DNA from: VXNF01 sp965116465
GTDB taxonomy: Bacteria; Actinomycetota; Acidimicrobiia; Acidimicrobiales; CATQHL01
Assembly (NCBI GenBank): GCA_965116465.1
Contig: OZ220687.1
Span: forward strand, 2,852,001-2,916,000
Reading direction: 5' to 3'
DNA length: 64,000 nt
The stretch's first letter is position 1. Each line of letters begins with the position of its first letter. Positions 31,804-41,724 of this stretch are shown here, in pieces. Below the pieces are notes generated by a model that was not told the DNA's origin, did not search any database, and saw nothing but the letters and a program-made list of their open reading frames with translations. Both the position numbers and the translations under genes were made by a program.

Positions 31804-34800
31804 ATGTCAATGACAGGGCCGCGGGGCCCGGGCGGACCGCGGACGCCTCCTGCTCCCGCCCGATCCCGGCGCCTGCGGCGCAGCCTGTTCATTGCGATCG
31901 CCGCGGTGATCATCGTGCTGGTGTCGCTGCGCGGCGCCGCCAGCTTCTACACGGACTTCCTGTGGTTCGACGCCCTGGGCCAGGCCGATGTCTGGCGCAC
32001 CATCATCCTGTCCCGGATCGTGCTGGCCCTCATTTTCATCGCTTTCCTTTTCGCCCTCCTCTACGGGAACCTCACGATCGCCGACCGGATGGCTCCGGCC
32101 CAGCGCCCGGGCGGTCCCGAGGAGGACGTGCTGGCCCGCTACCACGCCTCGATGGGGCAGCGCCCCCGGCTGGTCCGCCTCGGCGTGACGCTGCTGTTCG
32201 CACTCCCGATCGGTGCCGGCGCCTCCGATCAGTGGGAGGAGTGGCTCCTGCTGACCAACAGTGTCGAGTTCGGCGCGGTCGATCCCATCGACGCCATCTG
32301 GTTCGGCAACGACGTGGGGTTCTACGTCTTCCAGTTGCCGTTCCTCACCTACATCGTCAACTGGCTGTTCAACGTCTTCCTGTTGACCTTCTTCATCACC
32401 GCCATCGCCCACTACGTGAATGGCGGGATCCGCTTCCAGAAGAAGGGCCAGCGCGTCACCCCCCAGGTGAAGGCGCATCTCTCGGTGCTGCTGGGGGCGC
32501 TCGCACTCATCAAGGCCGCCGACTACTTCCTGGGCCGTTACGAGTTGACGACATCCACGTCGGGTGTCGTGGACGGCGCCACCTACACCGACCTGAACGC
32601 CCGGCTGCCGGTGCACTGGCTGCTCATCCTGATCTCCCTGCTGGCGTTCGTGCTGCTGCTCGTGAACATCCGCCTCAAGGGCTGGGTGTTGCCCACGCTG
32701 GCGGTGGGACTCTGGGCCTTCGTGGCGATCGTGATGGGGGGCATCTACCCGCTCGTCATCCAGCGCCTGCGGGTGGAGCCGGCGGAATCCACCCGTGAGC
32801 AGGAGTACATCGAGTACAACATCGCCTCCACGCGCCTGGCCATGGGGCTCGACGACGTGAAGATCCGCACGTTCGACTCCACCGGGGGGCTGACCTACGA
32901 CGAGGTTTCCCGCAGCGAGGACATCATCGGCAACCTGCCGCTGCTGGATCCCGCAATCCTCCCGCTGACCTACGAGAACCGCGAGGGCGAGCGGAACTAC
33001 TACCAGTTCTCCGAAGTGCTGGACGTGGACCGCTACGAGATCGACGGCCAGGTGACGCCGGTTGTGCTGGGGGCGCGCCAGTTGAACCCCGGCAACCTCC
33101 CGCAGACCTCCTGGGAGGCCCGCACGCTCACGTTCACCCACGGGTTCGGCGTGGCCCTGGCGCCGGCCAACACCGTGGAGGCGGGGCTGCCCGACTTCCG
33201 CATCGGCGGGCTGCCGGTCAGCAACGACCTGGACATCCCCCTCGACGAACCCCGGCTGTACTACGGCGAGGAACTCGACGGCTACGCCATCGTCAAGACC
33301 GACCGCCAGGAGGTTGACGTTCCCACCGCCACCGGCGAGGAGGCGTCCTACACCTACCAGGGTGAGGGCGGCGTGGAGATCGGCGGCTTCTTCCGCCAGG
33401 CGTCGTTCGCGCTGCGGTTCTGGGAGGTGGATCCGCTGCTCTCGGGCTTCATCACCGACGAGAGCAAGGTGATCTACGTCCGCGACGTGCGCGCCCGCGT
33501 CAAGAAGCTGGCCCCGTTCCTGCACATCGACAACGACCCGTACCCGGTGCTTGCCGAGGGACGGGTGCAGTACATCGTGGACGCCTACACGACCACGTCG
33601 AAATTCCCCTACGGCCAGCGCGCCGACACCGAGCAGCTCGGCGACAACAGCGGCCTGCGCCACCGCTTCAACTACGTGCGGAACTCGGTGAAGGCCGTGG
33701 TGGACGGGTTCGACGGCATCACCACGCTGTACGTCGTGGACCCCGATGATCCCATCCTGCAGGCCTACCGCAACATTTTCCCGGACCTCTTCGAGGACTT
33801 CGAGAACATGCCGGCGGAGCTCATGGAGCACATCCGCTATCCGGAGGATCTGTTCCGGGTGCAGACCAACGTCTGGGCCCGCTACCAGCTCGACGATCCG
33901 CAGGAGTTCTACGAGCAGGCCAAGGGCTGGTCGGTGGCCCAGGATCCCGGCGCCGTCACCGGTGTGCTGACCTCGCCGATCACCACGCCCGACGGCATCG
34001 TGCAGCAGCCCTCCCGGGAGGCGCGCATCGACCCGTACTACCTGCTGACGCGCCTGCCCGAGGAGGATGATCAGGACTTCGTCATCCTGCGCTCGTACGT
34101 GCCGGTCTCCACCGAGGACACCCGGCGTGAGCTGACCGCCTTCATGGTCGGCAAGAGCGACCCCGACGAGTACGGCGAACTGGTGGTGTACAAGGTCGAA
34201 CCGCTCGGCCTGACCGACGGTCCGGCGCTTGTGAACTCGAAGATCCAGAGCGATCCCAGCATCTCCCGGGTGGTGACCCTCCTGAACCAGCAGGGTTCGC
34301 GGGTCGAGTTCGGCGACCTGGTGCTCGTGCCGGTCGATGATTCGATCCTCTACGTGCGGCCGCTGTACGTGGTGGCGCAGAGCCCGCCGGTGCCCGAGTT
34401 GCAGCAGGTCATCGCCGTGCTCGGCGAGCGGGTGGTGATGTGTCCCTCGCTCGACGAGGCGCTGCGCGGCCTGTTCGGCCTGACCCTGGTGTCGGACTCG
34501 CAGGATGCCTCTGCCTCGAGTTGCGTGGGCAACACGGCAGGGCTGGCGGCGGAGATTGCGGCGGCCGAGCCCGCCCCGGCGCCCCCGGCTCCCGCCGAGC
34601 CTGCTCCCGCGCCGCCCGAGCCCGCTCCCGCTCCGTCCCCGCCGGTGCCGCCGGGCGATGTTCCCGCAGGGGTCAGCGAACTGCTGGCGGAGGCGGTGAC
34701 CCTCTTCGCCGAGGCCGACGAGGCGCTGCGAGAAGGGCGCCTCGATCTCTACCAGCAGCGGATCGAGCAGGCCGAGGACCTGATCCGCCGAGCCAGCGAG

Positions 34801-34821
34801 GAGCTGGGCGACTCGCTCTAG
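31804..34821 (+). CDS. UPF0182 family large membrane protein
   Basis: A 1005-residue protein of the UPF0182 (COG1615) family found in Actinobacteria and some others. The first 320 residues hold about seven membrane helices, starting at LFIAIAAVIIVLVSLRGAAS, with SFYTDFLWFDALGQADVW as a family signature. A long extracytoplasmic domain follows (YIEYNIASTRLAMGLDDV, the YYGEELDGYAIV segment). A Pro/Ala-rich linker (about residues 920-960) precedes a C-terminal helix. Function is not established in the family. It ends one base before the convergent ligase gene stop. Confidence 0.92.
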   Translation: MSMTGPRGPGGPRTPPAPARSRRLRRSLFIAIAAVIIVLVSLRGAASFYTDFLWFDALGQADVWRTIILSRIVLALIFIAFLFALLYGNLTIADRMAPAQRPGGPEEDVLARYHASMGQRPRLVRLGVTLLFALPIGAGASDQWEEWLLLTNSVEFGAVDPIDAIWFGNDVGFYVFQLPFLTYIVNWLFNVFLLTFFITAIAHYVNGGIRFQKKGQRVTPQVKAHLSVLLGALALIKAADYFLGRYELTTSTSGVVDGATYTDLNARLPVHWLLILISLLAFVLLLVNIRLKGWVLPTLAVGLWAFVAIVMGGIYPLVIQRLRVEPAESTREQEYIEYNIASTRLAMGLDDVKIRTFDSTGGLTYDEVSRSEDIIGNLPLLDPAILPLTYENREGERNYYQFSEVLDVDRYEIDGQVTPVVLGARQLNPGNLPQTSWEARTLTFTHGFGVALAPANTVEAGLPDFRIGGLPVSNDLDIPLDEPRLYYGEELDGYAIVKTDRQEVDVPTATGEEASYTYQGEGGVEIGGFFRQASFALRFWEVDPLLSGFITDESKVIYVRDVRARVKKLAPFLHIDNDPYPVLAEGRVQYIVDAYTTTSKFPYGQRADTEQLGDNSGLRHRFNYVRNSVKAVVDGFDGITTLYVVDPDDPILQAYRNIFPDLFEDFENMPAELMEHIRYPEDLFRVQTNVWARYQLDDPQEFYEQAKGWSVAQDPGAVTGVLTSPITTPDGIVQQPSREARIDPYYLLTRLPEEDDQDFVILRSYVPVSTEDTRRELTAFMVGKSDPDEYGELVVYKVEPLGLTDGPALVNSKIQSDPSISRVVTLLNQQGSRVEFGDLVLVPVDDSILYVRPLYVVAQSPPVPELQQVIAVLGERVVMCPSLDEALRGLFGLTLVSDSQDASASSCVGNTAGLAAEIAAAEPAPAPPAPAEPAPAPPEPAPAPSPPVPPGDVPAGVSELLAEAVTLFAEADEALREGRLDLYQQRIEQAEDLIRRASEELGDSL

Positions 34822-34822
34822 T

Positions 34823-36400
34823 TCAGGCGCGTTTGGCCAACTCGGCGTCGCGGAGGACGCGGCGCAGGATCTTGCCGGAGATGGCCTTGGGGATGGCGTC
34901 GATGAACTCCAGCTCGCGGATCTGCTTGAAGCTGGCGACTTGGCCGGCGATGAAGTCCTGCAGCTCGCCGGCGGTGGCCTCGGCCCCGGGCTTCAGCACC
35001 ACGAACGCCTTGGGGATCTCGCCGGCCTCGTCGTCGGGCACCGGGATGACCGCTGAGTCCGCGACCGCCGGATGTGACAGCAGCAGGCCCTCGAGTTCGG
35101 CGGGCGGCACCTGGAAGCCCTTGTACTTGATGAGTTCCTTCAGCCGGTCGACGATGTAGAAGTCACCGTCGTCGTCCATGTAGCCGATGTCGCCGGTGTG
35201 CAGCCAGCCGTCGGAGTCGATGGTCTCGGCTGTGGCCTCGGGGTTGTTGAGGTAGCCCTTCATGATGTGCGGGCCGCGCACCCAGATCTCGCCCGATTCG
35301 CCCTGCTCCACGTCCTCGCCGGTGGACACGTCGACGACGCGGCACTCGCTGCTGGGCACGACACCGCCGACACAGCCGGGCTTCCCGCAGCCCTCGAGCG
35401 CCACGTGGGTGGCCGGGCTGGTCTCGGTCATGCCGTAGCCCTGCAGGATCTCGGCGCCGATGCGGTCGGTGACTTCGTTGGCGAGTTCCTCGCTGAGCGG
35501 TGCTGCTCCCGAGACGATCGACTTGAGCTTCGACAGGTCGTACTTGTCCACCAAGGGGTGCTTGGCGAGTGCCAGCACGATCGGCGGCACCAGGTAGGCC
35601 CGGGTGACTTCGTGGTCCTGCATGGTCTGGAGGAACTGGTCGAGGTCGAAGCGCGGCAGCGACACGGTGGTGGCGCCCACGCGGATGTTGAAGTTGAGGA
35701 GGATCTGCAGCCCGTAGAGGTGGAAGAACGGCAGGACCGCGATCACCACGTCGTCGGAGTCGGCCGCCACCATCGAGCCGCCCTGTACCAGGTTGGCAAC
35801 GAGGTTGCGGTGGGTGAGCATCACGCCCTTGGGGTTCCCGGTGGTGCCGCTGGAGTAGGGCAGTACGGCCACGGTGTCCGCCACGTCCACGGGAGCATGG
35901 CCCTCGTAGGAGTCACCGCCGACCAGCGCGAAGGCGTCGAGCAGGTCGTCGGCGGGCTCGTGCTCGCCGAGCACGACGATGCGCCCGATGCTGCTGCCTC
36001 CGGCCATCGCCTCACGGGCCACCGGCAGGAACAGCGGGATCGTGAACAGCCAGGTGGCGCCCGAGTCCTCCATCTGGTGCTGCAGCTCGCGGGCGGTGTA
36101 GGTGGGGTTGGCGGTCGTGACGGTGCCGCCGCAGACCAGCGTGCCGTGCAGGGCGATGGCGTACTCGGGGACGTTGGGGGCGAGGATCATGAGCACCTCG
36201 CCCGGCTGGAACCCGTTCGCCACCAGCCCGCCGGCGAACCGATGGATCAACATCTGCAGGGTTCCGAAGTCGTAGGTCCGGCCCGAGGGGCCGTCCACGA
36301 GCGCCGCCTTGGTCGCCCGTTCTGCTGCGTTCTCGAAGATGTAGGGCGTAATCGGAACGTCGGGGATCGAAACGTCCGGCAGGCTGCTCGTGATCACCAT
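34823..36400 (-). CDS. Acyl-CoA synthetase, 4-coumarate-CoA-ligase-like
   Basis: AMP-forming ligase that activates a carboxylic acid and transfers it to CoA. The product is 525 residues. Adenylation motifs are PYSSGTTGNPKGVMLTHRNL (P loop), QGYGMTETSP, GWLHTGDIGYMDDDG and the C-terminal PKAISGKILRRVLRD with the catalytic Lys. The overall pattern is nearest to plant-type 4-coumarate-CoA ligases, but bacterial members act on varied aromatic or medium-chain acids. ATG 36400 has GGAGG six bases upstream. It has no co-directional neighbour that would define the substrate. Confidence 0.93.
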   Translation of the reverse strand: MVITSSLPDVSIPDVPITPYIFENAAERATKAALVDGPSGRTYDFGTLQMLIHRFAGGLVANGFQPGEVLMILAPNVPEYAIALHGTLVCGGTVTTANPTYTARELQHQMEDSGATWLFTIPLFLPVAREAMAGGSSIGRIVVLGEHEPADDLLDAFALVGGDSYEGHAPVDVADTVAVLPYSSGTTGNPKGVMLTHRNLVANLVQGGSMVAADSDDVVIAVLPFFHLYGLQILLNFNIRVGATTVSLPRFDLDQFLQTMQDHEVTRAYLVPPIVLALAKHPLVDKYDLSKLKSIVSGAAPLSEELANEVTDRIGAEILQGYGMTETSPATHVALEGCGKPGCVGGVVPSSECRVVDVSTGEDVEQGESGEIWVRGPHIMKGYLNNPEATAETIDSDGWLHTGDIGYMDDDGDFYIVDRLKELIKYKGFQVPPAELEGLLLSHPAVADSAVIPVPDDEAGEIPKAFVVLKPGAEATAGELQDFIAGQVASFKQIRELEFIDAIPKAISGKILRRVLRDAELAKRA

Positions 36401-36523
36401 CGTTGGCCTCCAGAGCTCGGGGAATGTCCAGCACTCGCCAGCCTAGAGACCGCCGCGCATCGTCGCGGTTCGCGGCTCTGGCTGTGCCGCCTGCCGAGTG
36501 TCGGTCTCCGACGGGCATCGCCG

Positions 36524-37864
36524 TCAGCATCGGCGGGGGATAGGGGTCGGGAGGGGAGGTTGGTGGCATGGCGCGGCGGGCTGTCCGAGGTGGGTGTCGG
36601 GCCGGGTCGAGGCGGTGGCTTCGTGGGGGTGGGATCGGTGGTGGTTGTGCGGCAGCGGGCGCGGAACTCCCCTGCTGTCGCTGCCGGCGCAGGTTGGAGG
36701 TCCAAGGGTGAGGCGGCCATTGGGGTGGCGGGTGACTTCTTCGCCGTTTTGGTGGATGCGTACGTGGTGGCAGCGCCAGCAGACCAGGCAGGTGTTCTCG
36801 AGGGTGGTCTCGCCGCCGTGTAGCCAGTGGCGGATGTGGTGGACCTGGCAGATCTTGTAGTGGGCGCCGCAGCCGATGCAGCCTCCGTCGCGGGCGATGA
36901 GTTGTTTGCGGAGACGCGGGGGGATCTTGCGCTGGGAGCGTCCCAGCAGCGGGTTGCCGGTGCTCTTGTTGAAGATGCCCGGCAGGATCTTGGCGTCACA
37001 GGCGACCGCGAGCGTCTCGGCTTCCGTGAGGCGGGTGCCGTCGGTCAGGCGGGCGTTGGTGATCTGCTCGTGGACCAGGTCGTAGTCGGCAAGAACGATC
37101 AACTCCGCGCCCGCCGGCACGCCATCCCCGGAGCAGATCAGTTGCTCCAAGGCGTCCGCGAAGCGTTGTGGCGCCGTGGCCCGGTCGGTGGGGTCCTCGT
37201 TGCGGAACAGTTCATCGGACTTCGCGAGCAGCGCGGCGCGGACCCGGTTGCCGGTGAGGGGGTCGAGTTGGGCGAACAGGTGGAACATGCCGTCGGCCTG
37301 CTCGCTGATCGAGGCTCGCCGGTTGCGGCGCTGGCGCTCCCGGCGCAAGTCGTGCTCCTCTTCGCTCGTGCGCTCATTCACGTGTTCTTTCAGAATTTGG
37401 CGGAACAGGTCCTCGGGTTCCTCCTCGGCTGCGGCGAGCAAGTGGCGTTGGTCCACCGAGGTCTCCGCAGCCGCGTCGAGGATCAACCCCGCGGCCTCGG
37501 GGGTGATCGCCCCGTCGGCGAGCTTCTCGGCCACATCCGGCGCCCATTCCAGCTGGGCGGCGGTCTTCACGGCCTTGCGAGCGCCACGCCGAGACTTCTT
37601 CTGGTCCTGCCGCAGGATCTCCTCCGCGGCCGCGTCGCCTTCGCGGCGGGTGACCTCACTGACCAGTTCGGCCTCCAACGCGGCGAGTGACGCCCGCGCC
37701 CGCCCCACGAATACCAACCGCTCTCGCACCACATCCAGGTCGACCTTGTGCAACAGCGGTGGGGGCGACGCCAACCACTCGCCCAGCACCGCCCACTCGG
37801 CCATCCTGCCGGCGCCAGCCGCTCCGTTCGCCGCTGGTGTGTCTCGCGTCACCTCGCTGCCCAT
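36524..37864 (-). CDS. DUF222 and HNH endonuclease-domain protein (13E12 type)
   Basis: A 446-residue protein with a helical DUF222 region followed by an HNH nuclease fold near residues 345-390. The HNH part reads ARDGGCIGCGAHYKICQVHH, with CxxC pairs (CIGC and CWRC) for structural zinc and HHIRHWLHGGETTLENT as the active His/Asn segment. ATG 37864 follows GGAGGTGAGG; a longer start at 37918 has no ribosome site. The disordered Pro/His-rich tail is typical. Such genes are repeated in actinobacterial genomes and often mobile; their role is unclear. Confidence 0.88.
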   Translation of the reverse strand: MGSEVTRDTPAANGAAGAGRMAEWAVLGEWLASPPPLLHKVDLDVVRERLVFVGRARASLAALEAELVSEVTRREGDAAAEEILRQDQKKSRRGARKAVKTAAQLEWAPDVAEKLADGAITPEAAGLILDAAAETSVDQRHLLAAAEEEPEDLFRQILKEHVNERTSEEEHDLRRERQRRNRRASISEQADGMFHLFAQLDPLTGNRVRAALLAKSDELFRNEDPTDRATAPQRFADALEQLICSGDGVPAGAELIVLADYDLVHEQITNARLTDGTRLTEAETLAVACDAKILPGIFNKSTGNPLLGRSQRKIPPRLRKQLIARDGGCIGCGAHYKICQVHHIRHWLHGGETTLENTCLVCWRCHHVRIHQNGEEVTRHPNGRLTLGPPTCAGSDSRGVPRPLPHNHHRSHPHEATASTRPDTHLGQPAAPCHQPPLPTPIPRRC

Positions 37865-38173
37865 CGGTTCCTCACCTCCTCCTCGAGTCGACCCTCTCAC
37901 TACTTCTAGACTCAGCATAGTTCACTGGTCGTCGAATAGCAACATGTGTACGAAACATTTTCCGGATAGATGGAAGCTATTTGAGAAGCGTACGGGAGTC
38001 TGGCCGAGCAGTGCCACCAAAAGTCCAGGTCAGCGGGCTCTACCGTTGCCATCGAGACGTTCCCGACGAACCGCTCAGGTGCATGTGACCGATGTCACAC
38101 TGGCGCCACGGATCGGAATTGCCGAGCATCGGAATCTGATTGGCGGCGAACTCGTGGTGTCAGTCGCTGCCCG
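37865..38173. other. Intergenic region between the HNH and mcrC genes
   Basis: About 309 bases with no credible gene on either strand and noticeably lower GC than the flanks. The one notable element is the CRP-like dyad at 38084-38099. Confidence 0.6.
38084..38099. promoter_or_regulatory. CRP/GlxR-like dyad TGTGAC-CGAT-GTCACA
   Basis: A perfect 16-base dyad that fits TGTGA-N6-TCACA, the consensus of CRP-family regulators including actinobacterial GlxR/Crp. It lies 220 bases upstream of the HNH gene and 75 bases beyond the mcrC stop. The distance is long for direct activation of the HNH gene. Confidence 0.4.
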
Positions 38174-39580
38174 TCATGCCGTCCGAGCCTCGGGCATAGC
38201 GGCCGAGCCTGCTGCCGTGGAGCGAGCGGCGATCCAGCCAGCCAGGGCCCCTATGTTTCCGTCTACCTCGTCAGGCGTGCCGGACAAGTCGAGCGCGTAC
38301 GTGTGCAGCACCGTGCCCGTGTGGCGTACTCGAACGGAGGAGACCGCGACCCGTTCGCCGGATGTCACTCTCAACGGTGACAACAGGTCGTCGGCGTTCG
38401 CGAGGAAAGTCGCCTCGCTGTCGGTGCCTCCAGCGGTATCTTCGGCGTCGAGGCAGTAGATGAGCATTCCCTCGGGCAGGTCGAGCGCAGTTGTATAGGC
38501 CAACAGCTGGTAGAGGTCCGTGTTGGATCCGCTGGCGGACTCGTCGGTGAGCTTGTACTTGATGTCTGCGACGAGTCTTGGGGACCGCTCTTGGCCGAAT
38601 AGCAGATCAGGCCGGATCCTCACGCTGCGTTCCTCGTCCAGATGATCGCGGTGTTGGTCCTTCACGTCGAGGCGCCCCCGCAGCGTCCGCCGCAGCCGCT
38701 CGGTCACGAACCGTTCGAAGAGGTCGTTCATGTCCAGCATGAACGACGACGCCGTCACCTCGCCGATGGCGTCCTGCAAGGTCAGATTCTCCAGCACGAG
38801 CCGGGCAAGCCGCAGCGCCGGCTTGTAATGCTCGTTGAGCCGGGTGAACACTACGTCGTCGAAGTCGGCGGGATGATGCCTGACATCACCCACATCCTCA
38901 AGGGTCACCAGATGTCGCATCAGCCGGTGCCGGTCCGCCAGCTGCACTCCGGCGACACGCAGCGAACGGGAGACGGCAGCCTTTAGGTATGAGTTCTCGA
39001 CGAGATCTGCGGTGAACTCGGTGAACCGGCACGCCGTCGGGATGGCGACGCCGGGTCGGGTGAGCTGGCGAGCCACATCGACGCGCCCCCGCAGGGCGAC
39101 CAGAAGGTCGTGTTGCTCTCGATAGGAGTGGTAGAGCCCCCGGGCCAACGTGGTCTCCGCAGTGCGAGCGAAGAACGACACCAGCGCTGGCAACAGGTCG
39201 TGGCTTGTCTCATACAGGGCCGCCTCGTCACGCCAGTCCTGCTCCCGCAGTCCCACTTCGAGCAGGAGGAACAGGTTCCGCAGCGGGATCTTCGGCCGGA
39301 CCAGCACCCGGATCCCGTCGACGGATATCGATCCCACGTAGTTGCGCGCCGTTACCTGCCAGTGCCCCGAGAGTTCCGCCGGCTCGACCGATAGGTACCT
39401 GCCACCGCCCGCGCCGTTCAGCGCACTTGCCTGATCGTCGGTCAGGGGCACGATCCCGCTGCGGTACTCGCGCAGCGTCAATCTCCGCGTCAACGGCTCC
39501 ACGTGCGTGCGTTTGGGCTGCGTCGCGACAGTGATTTCCGGTGGCTGCAGTGCCGGCTCGACCGCCGTCGCCATCACCAT
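38174..39580 (-). CDS. mcrC: McrC-family restriction component (PD-(D/E)XK nuclease)
   Basis: Partner of the McrB-type ATPase in modification-dependent (type IV) restriction. The product is 468 residues from ATG 39580, with GGAGGG six bases upstream. The N-terminal half carries beta-rich McrC segments (VGSISVDGIRVLVRPKIPL, ALVSFFARTAETTLARGL). The nuclease core is IRPDLLFGQERSPRLVADIK, the D...DxK pattern of PD-(D/E)XK enzymes. It starts 19 bases after the mcrB stop, so the pair is an operon. Which modification it recognises cannot be read here. Confidence 0.88.
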   Translation of the reverse strand: MVMATAVEPALQPPEITVATQPKRTHVEPLTRRLTLREYRSGIVPLTDDQASALNGAGGGRYLSVEPAELSGHWQVTARNYVGSISVDGIRVLVRPKIPLRNLFLLLEVGLREQDWRDEAALYETSHDLLPALVSFFARTAETTLARGLYHSYREQHDLLVALRGRVDVARQLTRPGVAIPTACRFTEFTADLVENSYLKAAVSRSLRVAGVQLADRHRLMRHLVTLEDVGDVRHHPADFDDVVFTRLNEHYKPALRLARLVLENLTLQDAIGEVTASSFMLDMNDLFERFVTERLRRTLRGRLDVKDQHRDHLDEERSVRIRPDLLFGQERSPRLVADIKYKLTDESASGSNTDLYQLLAYTTALDLPEGMLIYCLDAEDTAGGTDSEATFLANADDLLSPLRVTSGERVAVSSVRVRHTGTVLHTYALDLSGTPDEVDGNIGALAGWIAARSTAAGSAAMPEARTA

Positions 39581-39599
39581 CGTGATCCCTCCGACCCCT

Positions 39600-41681
39600 C
39601 TACTGCGGGCCGGCCTCGTCAGCGATGACCTCAGCGATCTCCGCCTCCGAGTCGTCACCAGCGGGATCGGGCGGGGCACCCGACGTTATGCCGGTCGGGG
39701 TACCGCCGTCGTCGGTAGCCGACTGGGTCGTTGGTCCGTGGCGGTCGAGCACCTCAGCGAAGCGATAGTGCCGGATGCGGTCGGGGTCGCCGAAGAACTG
39801 ATCCTCGATGAACGGCTCGATGTTGTACTCCCAGATGCGCCTCAGACGCTGCCGCTGCTCGTCCGGCGCGGAGCCGTAGTCCTTCATGAAGTGGCTGGGA
39901 CCGAGCAGCAGGTGGGAGCCTTCGAGGTCTTTGGCAAGCTCACCGTTGACCGCGTCGACGAGTCTCCCCACCCAGTCTGGTTGGTTCTCCCGTTCCAGCC
40001 AGTCCACGAGCAGGCTCTCAATCGGGTAGCGGTCGGGGAAGAACGGCAAGAAGTGGAAGCGCCGACGCAGTGCCGCGTCCACCAGGGCAATCGACCGGTC
40101 CGCGGTGTTCATGGTGCCGATGAACCAGAGGTTCTCCGGCAGTGAGAAGGGAGCGCCGGGTCGGTACAGCGTCTGCACGCTCTCGCCCCGATACTCCAGC
40201 AGGAATAGCAATTCCCCCAACACCCGGGGCAGGTTCCCTCGGTTGATCTCGTCGATCACCATGACGTGGCGCTGCCCGGGCGCTCCCGAAGCAAGCGTCG
40301 CCATCCGCGCCAGAGGGCCGGCGGTCAACTCGTACTGGATTCCCCCGTCTTCCCCGGTTCCGGCTGGCCGGTAGCCCTCGAAGAAGTCCTCGTACGACGT
40401 CGACGGGTGGAACTGCACCAAGGTCCTCCGCGAGTCGTCTGGAGCCAACTCCTGTGCAAGTGCCTGAGCCAGATAGGTCTTGCCCGTCCCCGGCGGCCCG
40501 TACAAGATCACCTGCCCCTTGTCCTTGAGCTGGTCGACGATGTCCTCGAGGAAACCGACATCGATCAGCAGCTTCTTCGATAGCGCAACCAGGTCTGACC
40601 GAGAAGTCTCTGTATCTTCATCCTGGAGTTCAGGAGGAACTTCCTGCTCCATGAGCCAATAGAGAAACGTGGCCATGCCAAACAGGTCATCGTCGAATTG
40701 TGGCGAGAGATGGGCGCGGAGACTGTCGTTGGCGTCTACGACTCGTTGGCCGCTACTAGCCCCCCGCGGCTCTGGCAGGTTCAGCCGCTGCAACATTGCG
40801 TCTCGACCCTGACCGTAGGAAACGCCAACGGGTAGGAACTGCTCTGGATAGCAGATGGCCAGCACTTTGGAAGTGGCCGCGTCTCCAAAGTTCTTGGTCT
40901 TGCGGGGACTGCTGTGGTCTGTCAGTCGGTCATAGCGGATTGATGGTTCATCCTCACCCCAGCACAAGTACCGGATGTGCCCGATCAGACGAGCGAACGC
41001 TTCGTCATCAAGATGCTCAACCCACATGACGCGCACGTGCGGCAACTCATCAGGGGGACACACGTAACGTTCACTCCCGAACGTCCCGTTCCAGACCACG
41101 GCGATGAGGTCGCGACGGCTGAGCGACTCGATGTTCTCAGGCTGGAGCTTCTCTGCCCACTCTTGCCGCAGTCGCTTCTGTTCCTCGTGAGCCTCAGTTG
41201 GATAGCCGGTTTCCTCGCGGAAGCGCTGAACCACTAACTCCAAGCGTCGGCCCGCAGCCGTGCCTGGGTCCGTGGCCCCCTTCCCCCGGAACAGGTCGTC
41301 AAGCTGTGCTTCGGTAATCGTGATCCCGAGTGAGGTCAGTTCTCTTTGGCCTCGACTCGGATAAGTGAGGATCTGCTGCTGCTTGAGTTCGAACCCCGCC
41401 CAGCCGAGCCTGTTCTGTAGCTTGGTGATGCCTCCGCTTGGAACCTCGATCGTCGTCTGTTCCGTGGTCAGTTCCAGGAGATCGGAAACGCGCTTCTCGA
41501 TGTCGATGATGTCGGCTGAGCCGCCCAGATCGCGCAAGGCGACGATCAGTGGCCACCTCAGACTGTCTTTCGTCGGCACGCTGATCTGCTGGTCGGGAGG
41601 CGATCCGACGATCGCTGGTGCCGCTCCCGGGCTACCGCCCGGCGGGTCCATAGTGTCCATCTCAGCCGGTGCTGTACTCAA
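39600..41681 (-). CDS. mcrB: McrB-type AAA+ NTPase with N-terminal Mrr-like domain
   Basis: Motor subunit of the restriction pair, 693 residues from TTG 41681, chosen because AAGGAGGT sits just upstream; ATG 41660 is an alternative. Residues about 40-120 (DSLRWPLIVALRDLGGSADI) resemble the Mrr N-terminal winged helix. Residues about 190-345 form an unassigned domain (VWNGTFGSERYVCPP), presumably target recognition. The AAA+ core has GPPGTGKT at 395-402, VMVIDEINRGN at 473-483, the McrB signature MNTADRS at 524-530 and arginines at 539-541. GTP rather than ATP use is known for McrB but unproven here. Confidence 0.88.
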   Translation of the reverse strand: MSTAPAEMDTMDPPGGSPGAAPAIVGSPPDQQISVPTKDSLRWPLIVALRDLGGSADIIDIEKRVSDLLELTTEQTTIEVPSGGITKLQNRLGWAGFELKQQQILTYPSRGQRELTSLGITITEAQLDDLFRGKGATDPGTAAGRRLELVVQRFREETGYPTEAHEEQKRLRQEWAEKLQPENIESLSRRDLIAVVWNGTFGSERYVCPPDELPHVRVMWVEHLDDEAFARLIGHIRYLCWGEDEPSIRYDRLTDHSSPRKTKNFGDAATSKVLAICYPEQFLPVGVSYGQGRDAMLQRLNLPEPRGASSGQRVVDANDSLRAHLSPQFDDDLFGMATFLYWLMEQEVPPELQDEDTETSRSDLVALSKKLLIDVGFLEDIVDQLKDKGQVILYGPPGTGKTYLAQALAQELAPDDSRRTLVQFHPSTSYEDFFEGYRPAGTGEDGGIQYELTAGPLARMATLASGAPGQRHVMVIDEINRGNLPRVLGELLFLLEYRGESVQTLYRPGAPFSLPENLWFIGTMNTADRSIALVDAALRRRFHFLPFFPDRYPIESLLVDWLERENQPDWVGRLVDAVNGELAKDLEGSHLLLGPSHFMKDYGSAPDEQRQRLRRIWEYNIEPFIEDQFFGDPDRIRHYRFAEVLDRHGPTTQSATDDGGTPTGITSGAPPDPAGDDSEAEIAEVIADEAGPQ

Positions 41682-41724
41682 GACGACCACCTCCTTGGGT
41701 CGACACCAGGCGGTTCGTGAGCAA

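Noticed and set aside
31807..33831. A 674-codon minus-strand frame inside the UPF0182 gene
   Set aside because: The Val/His/Asp/Gly-rich product is typical of antisense reading in this genome; UPF0182 is supported along its full length.
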